Assembly (NCBI GenBank): GCA_046343415.1
Contig: JBKDNL010000098.1
Location: 1 to 20,165, forward strand
Direction of reading: 5' to 3'
DNA length: 20,165 nucleotides
Source of the DNA: JALHMQ01 sp020248785
GTDB lineage: Bacteria > Pseudomonadota > Gammaproteobacteria > Burkholderiales > Burkholderiaceae_F
Shown here: positions 15,172 to 20,165 of the stretch, piece after piece
How positions within the stretch are numbered: the first letter of the stretch is position 1
How the letters are laid out: the number at the start of each line of letters is the position of its first letter
Position numbers and translations under genes: made by a program
The notes under the pieces: model-generated
What the model was told of the DNA's origin: nothing
What the model saw: the letters and a program-made list of their open reading frames with translations, nothing else
Database searches by the model: none

Positions 15172-15706
15172 GCCGCTTTGGCATGGTCATCGACACGCGG
15201 CTGTGCGTCGGCTGCACGACTGCGTGGTTGCGTGCAACGCGGAGAACGACGTGCCGACGGGTCACTGGCGGGACTGGATCACCACCGAGGTCAACGGCAC
15301 GTTCCCGAAGCTCAGCGTGGATTACCGCTCGGAGCCGTGCAACCACTGCGACAACCCGCCCTGCGTGCACGCCTGCCCGACCGAGGCGAGCCACGTGAGC
15401 GAATTTGGCCAGGTGGTGCTGGTCGACCACGACAAGTGCATTGGCTGCAAGGCCTGCGTGGTGGCCTGCCCTTGTGGCGCGCGCGCCATCCACCCCGAGG
15501 GCTATGCAGACAAGTGCACGTTCTGCGTCCAACGGGTCAAGGAAGGCAAGGACCCCGCCTGCGTGGCGGTGTGCCCGACCCGTGCCATGGCATTCGGCGA
15601 TCTCGATGATCCGCGCAGCATCGTGCGCCATCGGCTGGCCACGAGCCGCTGGCACACGCTGCTGCCCGACGCGGGCACCAAGCCGCGCGTGTTCTATCTC
15701 ACCTGA
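15168..15706 (+). pseudogene. Four-cluster ferredoxin subunit, PsrB-like, with a single-base frameshift
   Basis: The protein carries the four 4Fe-4S motifs of the PsrB/PhsB/DmsB electron-transfer subunit: CVGCHDCVVACN, CNHCDNPPCVHACP, CIGCKACVVACPCGA and CTFCVQ...CVAVCP. It would be about 179 residues. Starting at the ATG that overlaps the catalytic gene, the frame reads MSRFGMVIDTRLCVGC and then shifts; the remainder (HDCVVACN onward) is in the next frame, open from a GTG at 15203 to the stop. One C appears to be missing in GGCTGCACG near 15213-15216. Read from 15203 alone it would lose two cysteine ligands of cluster one, so that shorter product would probably be impaired. Role: passes electrons between the membrane anchor and the Mo subunit in the periplasm. 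Error or real lesion cannot be told here. Confidence 0.85.
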
Positions 15707-15715
15707 GGAATGACG

Positions 15716-16816
15716 ATGCGCGAATTGATCGTCAACCGCGTGCAGCCCGAGGTCGATCCGACGCTGCGCGCCTGGCTGTGGGAGATCCCCGTCGATCTGT
15801 TTTTCGCGGCGGTCGTGTCGGGGCTGATGATCCTTGGCGGCCTCGCGCTGCCGCAGGCCTTGCGCCAGCGCACGCCGGATGAAGCGCCGAGGCAGGCACC
15901 CCCGGCGCTGCCGCCGCAGGCGCCGCTGCTGGCCTTCGGTCTGGTGCACATCTGCCTGCTGGCGCTGTTTCTGGACCTGTCGCACAAGCTGTATGTCTGG
16001 AACCTGTACCTGACGTTGCAGCCCACCTCGCCCATGTCCTGGGGCTCGTGGATGCTGACGTTGGTGTACGTCGTCCTGACGGCCACCGTCCTCACGACTC
16101 TCCCCTCGCACTGGCCGTGGGCTGCGCGGCTGCTGCCTGCCGTGGGACGGTTGGCCGCCTGGCTTGCACGGGCGTCGCGCGTGCGCGCGCTGGCGTGGGC
16201 CAATGTCGTGCTCCGCACGGGCCTGGCGATTTGCACCGGCGTGCTGCTCGCGACGATGGTCGCGCGGCCGCTGTGGAACACCATGGTGCTGCCGCCGCTG
16301 TTCCTCGCCTCGGGACTCGCGGGCGCGGCCGCCTTGCTGGCGCCTGGCGCGCGCTTCCTGCCGCAGCCGGCGCAAGCGCCGAGCTCATTGATCGGCGGTC
16401 TCATCAATGGACTGGTCGTCCCTGCGTCCGGCGTGGCGCGGGCGGCGAGCGACGGCGCGCTCTATACGCGCCTGGCGCTCGTGTTTCTCGTGGTGCAGGC
16501 CATCCTGCTGCTGCTCTTCGTGCTGGGCCTAGCCAGCGGCAGCGCCTCGCAGATCGCCGCGCTGCGGATCCTGCTCACCGGTGCTTTTGCCGCGCTGTTC
16601 TGGGTCGGTGTGGTGGCGCTGGGCGTGGTCCTGCCGATCGCGCTGCTGACCGTGCGGTCGCGCTTGCCCGCACTGGCCCCGGTGGCGCTGGTTCTGCTGC
16701 TGGCAGGCGGCCTGGTGCTGCGTTTCGTGATCGTCGATGCCGGCCAGATGAGCCGGCTGGTGCAATCGGTTGGGCCCGCACTTGGTGCACTCGGCGCACT
16801 TGGTGTGAGCGGCTGA
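15716..16816 (+). CDS. NrfD/PsrC-type membrane anchor subunit
   Basis: A 366-residue protein with about eight or nine hydrophobic helices, in the size range of PsrC/NrfD quinol-binding anchors. It has the family's central block LDLSHKLYVWNLY followed by PMSWGSWMLTLVYV, near the quinol site. The ORF opens at ATG 15710, but GAGGA (15705-15709) stands six bases before the second ATG at 15716, which is chosen as the start. The protein would draw electrons from the quinone pool and give them to the ferredoxin subunit. It begins nine bases after that gene's stop and ends 43 bases before the rhodanese gene, as expected for one operon. Confidence 0.88.
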   Translation: MRELIVNRVQPEVDPTLRAWLWEIPVDLFFAAVVSGLMILGGLALPQALRQRTPDEAPRQAPPALPPQAPLLAFGLVHICLLALFLDLSHKLYVWNLYLTLQPTSPMSWGSWMLTLVYVVLTATVLTTLPSHWPWAARLLPAVGRLAAWLARASRVRALAWANVVLRTGLAICTGVLLATMVARPLWNTMVLPPLFLASGLAGAAALLAPGARFLPQPAQAPSSLIGGLINGLVVPASGVARAASDGALYTRLALVFLVVQAILLLLFVLGLASGSASQIAALRILLTGAFAALFWVGVVALGVVLPIALLTVRSRLPALAPVALVLLLAGGLVLRFVIVDAGQMSRLVQSVGPALGALGALGVSG

Positions 16817-16859
16817 TCTGCGAGCTTTTCGTGCACGAGCAATTCCCTGGAGAGGAAAG

Positions 16860-16976
16860 ATGAGCAAATGGGTGCAGTATCTTTTCGCGCTCGGTGTTCT
16901 GGGCGCGCTGTCCACGAGCGTCGTCGCGCAGGCGCCTGCCGCGCCAGCGGCGGCTCCGGCGGTCAAGCCGATGTAG
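16860..16976 (+). CDS. Signal-peptide leader of the rhodanese protein, cut by an amber codon
   Basis: From ATG 16860, after a strong GGAGAGGAAAG ribosome binding site, the frame gives a 38-residue leader: MSKWVQYLFALGVLGALSTS then VVAQA and a Pro/Ala linker ending at PM. TAG at 16974-16976 then stops it, and the very next codons continue in the same frame with PAVCNNCHK. The leader is a normal Sec signal (likely cleavage after about residue 25) plus linker. It looks like the displaced front end of the rhodanese protein listed next, not a gene on its own. A single substitution such as GAG or CAG to TAG would explain it. Confidence 0.75.
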   Translation: MSKWVQYLFALGVLGALSTSVVAQAPAAPAAAPAVKPM

Positions 16977-16982
16977 CCGGCG

Positions 16983-18275
16983 GTGTGCAACAACTGCCAC
17001 AAGCCCGAGCCAGGCGTCGTGGCCGGCTACTTCGAAAACGTCGCATATAAGTCGCAAGCGATCCAGCTGAACCTCGCCGGGTCCACGGAGGTGGTGCGCT
17101 TCGACCCGAAGGCGCTCAAGGTGGTCGACGCGGGCGATACCAAGCAGGTCGAGCACCTGCGCGAGGTAAAAAAGGGCCACGAGGCACGCATCGCCTTCGA
17201 GATTCGGGGCGCCGAGAAGTGGGCGACCAGCATCAACTTCAAGGGCCCGATCAAGACGCCGCCCGACAAGCTGATGAGCTACGACGCCGTGGCCAGGCTG
17301 GTCGCGCAGGGACCGGAGAAAGGCAACTACACGCTGATCGACTCGCGCCCGCTGCCGCGCTTTCAGGAGGGCACGATCCGGACCGCAATCAACCTGCCCT
17401 ATCCGGCCTGGGACAAGTTCGTGCACCTGCTGCCGAAGGACAAGAACCGCTTGACGGTGTTCTTCTGCCAGGGCCTGACCTGCATGATGAGCCCGATGTC
17501 CATGCGCAAGGCCGAGGCGCTCGGCTACACCAACCTCAAGGTGTATCGCGAAGGCGTGCCCGAGTGGCAGACCAGGGATTACCTGGTCACATCTCCGGCA
17601 TTCGTCAACGCGGCCTACGTGAGCAAGGGCATTCAGGCCGTGTTCGTCGATGCGCGCGGCGAGCCCGATTCGACCTCGGGTCACATCGTCGGCGCGGTCA
17701 ACGTGCCGCCCACGGCCGTCAAGGACGGGCCCAAGGGCGTGCTCGAGAGCCTGCCTGATCCGAGGTTCAAGGCCCCGATCATCGTGTACGACGGGCGCGG
17801 TGGCGCCAATGCCGTCGCGGTGGCGCGCGCCTTCATCAAGGCGGGGCAAAGCAACGTGCAGGTGCTGGAGGGCGGGCTGCTCGGCTGGCAGGCGGCCGGC
17901 AACAAGATCGAGAGCGGCGTGCCGGCGGCCAAGCAGATCGCCTACGTGCCCAGGCCGCGGCCAGGCTCGATCGCCGTCGACGAGTTCCGCAAGCTGGCCG
18001 GCAACACGCCCGCCAACGTGCTAATCCTGGACTTACGCAATACCGACGAGGCCAACGTCGGCATGATCAAGGGCGCGCTGGTGCCCGATGAAGAGCTTGC
18101 CGCGCGCATGAAGGACGTGCCGAAGGACAAGCAGATCGTCACGCACTGCGCCACCGGCGTGCGGGCCGAGACGGCGTATCACAAGCTCGAGGAGGCCGGC
18201 TACGACGTGAGCTTCCTGAATGCGGACGTCGAGATCGCCAAGGACGGCAGCTTCAAGCTCACGCCGAAGTACTGA
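16983..18275 (+). CDS. Triple-rhodanese periplasmic protein with a CNNCH haem motif (open part after the amber)
   Basis: The open part is 430 residues from GTG 16983, in phase with the leader. At its front is CNNCHKPEPG, a CXXCH c-type haem site, then about 80 residues of unrecognised sequence. Three rhodanese domains follow. Domain 1 (about 95-200) has FFCQGLTC with active-site Cys162. Domain 2 (about 215-310) has VYDGRGGANAV, where Asp270 replaces the catalytic Cys, so it should be inactive. Domain 3 (about 325-430) has THCATGVRAE with Cys389. With the leader it would be a periplasmic sulfurtransferase. In other Psr systems a rhodanese (Sud) brings sulfane sulfur to the reductase, which fits its place 43 bases after the anchor gene. 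Without the leader it would stay in the cytoplasm without haem. An amber codon at 16974-16976 separates it from its leader. Confidence 0.85.
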   Translation: MCNNCHKPEPGVVAGYFENVAYKSQAIQLNLAGSTEVVRFDPKALKVVDAGDTKQVEHLREVKKGHEARIAFEIRGAEKWATSINFKGPIKTPPDKLMSYDAVARLVAQGPEKGNYTLIDSRPLPRFQEGTIRTAINLPYPAWDKFVHLLPKDKNRLTVFFCQGLTCMMSPMSMRKAEALGYTNLKVYREGVPEWQTRDYLVTSPAFVNAAYVSKGIQAVFVDARGEPDSTSGHIVGAVNVPPTAVKDGPKGVLESLPDPRFKAPIIVYDGRGGANAVAVARAFIKAGQSNVQVLEGGLLGWQAAGNKIESGVPAAKQIAYVPRPRPGSIAVDEFRKLAGNTPANVLILDLRNTDEANVGMIKGALVPDEELAARMKDVPKDKQIVTHCATGVRAETAYHKLEEAGYDVSFLNADVEIAKDGSFKLTPKY

Positions 18276-18278
18276 GGC

Positions 18279-18292
18279 GAGCCATTAGGCTC
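18279..18292. repeat. Small hairpin past the rhodanese stop
   Basis: GAGCC-ATTA-GGCTC forms a 5-base stem with a 4-base loop a few bases past the rhodanese stop. There is no U-tract, so it is at best a weak transcript end separating the Psr-rhodanese part from the downstream small-protein/YeeE part. Confidence 0.3.
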
Positions 18293-18325
18293 ACGAGGCA
18301 AGCTGTAACCGAGCCGGTGGCAGCC

Positions 18326-18339
18326 TTGATGCAGATCAC
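18326..18339 (+). promoter_or_regulatory. FNR/ANR-type box upstream of the small exported protein
   Basis: TTGATGCAGATCAC matches nine of ten fixed bases of the FNR/ANR consensus TTGAT-N4-ATCAA. It lies 89-102 bases before the ATG at 18428, in a region free of genes, where an activator of an anaerobic promoter would bind. I cannot see clear -10/-35 boxes. Anaerobic control would suit a sulfur-respiring module; the match is by eye only. Confidence 0.5.
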
Positions 18340-18427
18340 AGCGCGAGCGGCGCGCCTTCGCTTAGCCTGCGGCTGCGCGGCCCCGCATTGAAACGGCGCC
18401 GCCGGCCCATCGCCACAGGAGACTCCG

Positions 18428-18592
18428 ATGCACAAACTCGCCGCCGCCCTTGCCACCGCCGTCTTCGTGCTCAGCGCCCCCGCGTTCGCGCAAGACAAGA
18501 AGGACGCAAAGAAGGACGACAAGAAGACTGAATCCAAGAAAGAGGACAAGAAAGAAGAAAGGAAGGAGAAGAAGGCCAAGGGCGGCTGCTGA
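18428..18592 (+). CDS. Small exported lysine-rich protein ending in Gly-Gly-Cys
   Basis: A 54-residue protein with a strong ribosome binding site (AGGAG six bases before the ATG) and a clean Sec signal MHKLAAALATAVFVLSAPAF ending AFA-Q, cleaved after about residue 20. The mature 34 residues are mostly Lys (14), Asp (5) and Glu (5), with repeating KKD/KKE units, and it ends KAKGGC with the only cysteine as the last residue. It is probably unstructured and highly charged. I know no family for it. It lies between the rhodanese gene and the YeeE pair, 121 bases before the latter, and is probably cotranscribed with them from a promoter near the FNR-like box. A terminal cysteine could carry sulfur or a disulfide partner; that is only speculation. 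Confidence 0.8.
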   Translation: MHKLAAALATAVFVLSAPAFAQDKKDAKKDDKKTESKKEDKKEERKEKKAKGGC

Positions 18593-18605
18593 TCGATGAA
18601 TCCGT

Positions 18606-18636
18606 CGACCAGGCGCCCGTTTGGCCGACCAGGCGC
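18606..18636. repeat. Two 11-base direct repeats, 20-base period
   Basis: CGACCAGGCGC occurs at 18606-18616 and again at 18626-18636, so the copies are about two helical turns apart on the same face of DNA. They lie in the gap before the first YeeE gene. They could be tandem half-sites for a regulator or a small duplication; nothing more can be said. Confidence 0.5.
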
Positions 18637-18713
18637 GCAGCGCCGTGCTGGCGTCGCACACGCGTTGGTCCCGCCGCCCGGCACACCGGTGCCTGGCTGA
18701 TCGAGGAGGATCG

Positions 18714-19301
18714 ATGAACGACGTCACGCACAACGTCCCGCCGCTCGCGGGTGCCGGCCTCAAACCCGAGGCCAAGCCAGGCGCAACCGGCCGCAGACCG
18801 CGGCGCCCCTTGATGAATCCTTACCTGGCCGCCTTCGGTCTTGGCTTGGTGCTGCTCGCCTCGTTCCTCGTGATGGGCCGGGGGCTGGGCGCGACAGCCG
18901 CATCCGGCTCGGTGGTCGCGTGGCTCAGCGGACTGGTCGCGCCGGCGTGGACTGCGGCCAATCCGGCACTCAAGGGCTACTACGCCGATCCGCCCTGGAT
19001 CAACTGGACCGTGTACCTGATGATCGGCGCCTTTGTCGGCGCGCTGGTGTCGGCTTGGCTCGGCAGACGCATTCGCGCCCGCATCGAGCGCGGCCCGCAC
19101 CTGTCGGTCAATGCGCGGCTGGCGCTCGCTTTCGGTGGCGGCGCGATTTCCGCCATGGGCGCCAAGCTCGCCAAGGGCTGCACCAGCGGGCAGGCGCTCA
19201 CCGGCGGCGCGCAACTGAACCTGGGCAGCTGGGTGTTCATGCTCGCCGTGTTCGCGGGCGCGTACTTGCTGGCGTGGTTTGTGCGGAAGGAGTGGCAGTG
19301 A
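18714..19301 (+). CDS. YeeE/YedE family transporter, first half
   Basis: A 195-residue membrane protein of the YeeE/YedE (DUF395) family, half the size of the fused thiosulfate transporter TsuA (about 350). After a polar N-terminus of about 33 residues come several helices; the key motif is AKLAKGCTSGQALTGGAQ with Cys156, the family's conserved cysteine in the substrate path. The frame extends back to 18621, but GAGGAGG lies four bases before the ATG at 18714, which fixes the start. The stop TGA overlaps the next ATG by one base. The family carries thiosulfate or other sulfur compounds through cysteine relays; together the two halves would form one transporter. The exact cargo is inferred from the setting. 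Confidence 0.88.
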   Translation: MNDVTHNVPPLAGAGLKPEAKPGATGRRPRRPLMNPYLAAFGLGLVLLASFLVMGRGLGATAASGSVVAWLSGLVAPAWTAANPALKGYYADPPWINWTVYLMIGAFVGALVSAWLGRRIRARIERGPHLSVNARLALAFGGGAISAMGAKLAKGCTSGQALTGGAQLNLGSWVFMLAVFAGAYLLAWFVRKEWQ

Positions 19302-19906
19302 TGGATGCCCTGATGCCGCTGGTGGTGTACGAGCTCATCTCCGACAGCCAGGGCCTGATGGCGGCGCTGGCGCTGGGCTTCGGCTTTGGCTGGTTCCTCG
19401 AACGCGCCGGCTTTGGCAGCGGTTGTCGGCTGTGCGCGCAGTTCTACCTGTACGACATGACCGTCCTGAAGGTGATGTTCACGGCCATCGTCACCGCCGC
19501 CGTCGGCCTGTGGCTGTTTTCGGCCATCGGCCTGCTCGACCTCGGCGCCGTGTATCTGACGCCAACCCGCCTCGGTGCGGTGCTGGCGGGTGGCCTGCTG
19601 CTCGGTGCGGGCTTCATCATCGGCGGCTACTGCCCGGGCACCTCGGTCACCGCGGCAGCCAGTGGCGCCGGCGATGGGGCGGCCTTCGTGCTCGGCTTCA
19701 TGGCCGGGCTGCTGCTGTACGCGCTCTTCCTGCCCGGCCTGGAGCTCTGGGCAAATGCGACCTCGATCGGCGAGGTGACCCTGCCGCAGGTGTTCGGCAT
19801 TCCTTACGGTGCGGTCGTGCTCGCGGTGGTGATGATGGCCGTGCTGGCCTTTGCCGGCGCCGAGTGGAGCGAACGCAAGTTTGCGCATCTGCGCCCGCGC
19901 GCATGA
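19301..19906 (+). CDS. YeeE/YedE family transporter, second half
   Basis: A 201-residue membrane protein translated from an ATG overlapping the stop of the first half (TGATG), a tight coupling that argues for equal amounts of both. It holds the family motifs ERAGFGSGCRLCAQFY (Cys42, Cys45) and GGYCPGTSVTAAASG (Cys111), with helices between. Two-gene versions of YeeE/YedE occur in other Proteobacteria and are thought to act as a heteromer. Cysteine pairs make it suited to sulfane sulfur or thiosulfate. No terminator with a U-tract follows; a weak imperfect stem lies at about 19925-19950. Confidence 0.88.
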   Translation: MDALMPLVVYELISDSQGLMAALALGFGFGWFLERAGFGSGCRLCAQFYLYDMTVLKVMFTAIVTAAVGLWLFSAIGLLDLGAVYLTPTRLGAVLAGGLLLGAGFIIGGYCPGTSVTAAASGAGDGAAFVLGFMAGLLLYALFLPGLELWANATSIGEVTLPQVFGIPYGAVVLAVVMMAVLAFAGAEWSERKFAHLRPRA

Positions 19907-19955
19907 GCTGAAGCAAAAGCCTCGGCAGCGGCCGGAAGTCGCGGCTGCAGTCTGT

Positions 19956-19969
19956 GTGACCGCAGTCAC
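19956..19969. promoter_or_regulatory. GTGAC-CGCA-GTCAC inverted repeat
   Basis: Perfect 5-base arms GTGAC and GTCAC separated by four bases, 50 bases past the YeeE pair and 75 bases before the next ATG. It is the size of a dimeric regulator site in the upstream region of the last partial gene. No regulator can be named. Confidence 0.3.
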
Positions 19970-19989
19970 GCTCGAGGTCAGCCACTCTA

Positions 19990-20003
19990 TACCCCCAGGG
20001 GTA
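19990..20003. promoter_or_regulatory. CsoR/CstR-like operator palindrome
   Basis: TACCCC-CA-GGGGTA is a perfect inverted repeat, preceded by TA, of the kind bound by the CsoR family (copper CsoR, persulfide CstR): A/T-rich ends flanking C/G tracts. A CATAAT hexamer at 20011-20016 (five of six bases of a -10 box) follows, so the palindrome covers the -35 region of a promoter for the partial gene at 20045. In a sulfur locus a persulfide sensor of the CstR type is an attractive reader; no such gene lies inside the window. Confidence 0.5.
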
Positions 20004-20044
20004 CGGCGCCCATAATTCGATCATCCCCTGAGCATCCCAGGCCC

Positions 20045-20165
20045 ATGACCGCGCCCGGCGTTCGCGAAGAAACGATGGTGCTGCTGCGGTACAAAGCGAA
20101 CGGCAGCGCCGAGATGACCGACACGTCATTGGTGCGAGCCCGGGGCGTTATCGGACGCCGTGGAG
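20045..20165 (+). CDS. Unidentified partial gene at the right edge
   Basis: From ATG 20045 the frame stays open to the window end (about 40 residues: MTAPGVREETMVLLRYKANG and on). I recognise no family, and the ribosome binding site is weak; in-frame ATGs at 20075 and 20114 are alternative starts. Support comes mainly from the promoter-like site just upstream and from the open frame. It may not be a real gene or may start elsewhere. Confidence 0.35.
   Translation, partial: MTAPGVREETMVLLRYKANGSAEMTDTSLVRARGVIGRRG

Noticed and set aside
16974..16976. Amber codon read as pyrrolysine or another recoded residue
   Set aside because: No pyl genes are visible, the organism type makes it unlikely, and TAG is used as the normal stop of neighbouring genes such as the LprI-like one.
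18596..18700. 34-codon frame between the small exported protein and the first YeeE gene
   Set aside because: No ribosome binding site of its own, Arg/Pro-rich composition, and it spans the direct repeats; probably chance.
1..20165. CRISPR array, tRNA or rRNA genes, insertion sequences
   Set aside because: No regularly spaced repeats, no cloverleaf or rRNA blocks recognised, and no transposase-like frame on either strand.

Overview
The window is about 20 kb of GC-rich DNA with dense genes, short intergenic gaps and GTG/ATG starts. Several genes (a DUF3567 protein, a DUF3144 protein, a DadA-like oxidase and a trkH cluster) look like those of Betaproteobacteria, most likely Burkholderiales. That placement is inference from family content. 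I saw no rRNA, tRNA, CRISPR array, transposase or integrase.

Left part (1-12.4 kb) is mixed housekeeping and accessory metabolism. It holds the 5' part of a GMC oxidoreductase (minus) divergent from an MFS transporter (plus). The transporter overlaps tail to tail with a DUF3567 gene. Next comes a minus-strand cluster: trkH potassium channel subunit, a small CXCC protein resembling a G3E GTPase without its P-loop, and a PcaD-like hydrolase. A second minus-strand run is EamA permease, Uup ABC-F ATPase, then a DadA-like oxidase. After that come an exported LprI-like protein, an unassigned stretch with a strong fold-back, an XRE-cupin regulator broken by two indels, a DUF423 membrane protein and a DUF3144 protein.

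Right part (12.4-20.2 kb) is a sulfur-metabolism module, all on the plus strand. It begins with a Tat-exported molybdopterin oxidoreductase of PsrA/PhsA type, a four-cluster ferredoxin subunit (PsrB type, with one apparent base missing) and an NrfD/PsrC membrane anchor. A periplasmic triple-rhodanese protein with a CNNCH haem motif follows; it is interrupted by an amber codon just after its signal peptide. Then come a 54-residue exported lysine-rich protein ending in Gly-Gly-Cys and a YeeE/YedE transporter split into two overlapping genes. An FNR-like box lies in front of the small protein, and a CsoR/CstR-like palindrome lies behind the transporter pair, before a partial gene.

A reasonable model, by inference, is that the Mo enzyme reduces polysulfide or thiosulfate outside the membrane with quinol electrons, the rhodanese handles sulfane sulfur for it, and the YeeE pair moves a sulfur species across the membrane. 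Two of the four genes in the Psr-rhodanese cluster and the XRE gene carry lesions. Either the assembly has base errors or these genes are decaying; this decides whether the module works.
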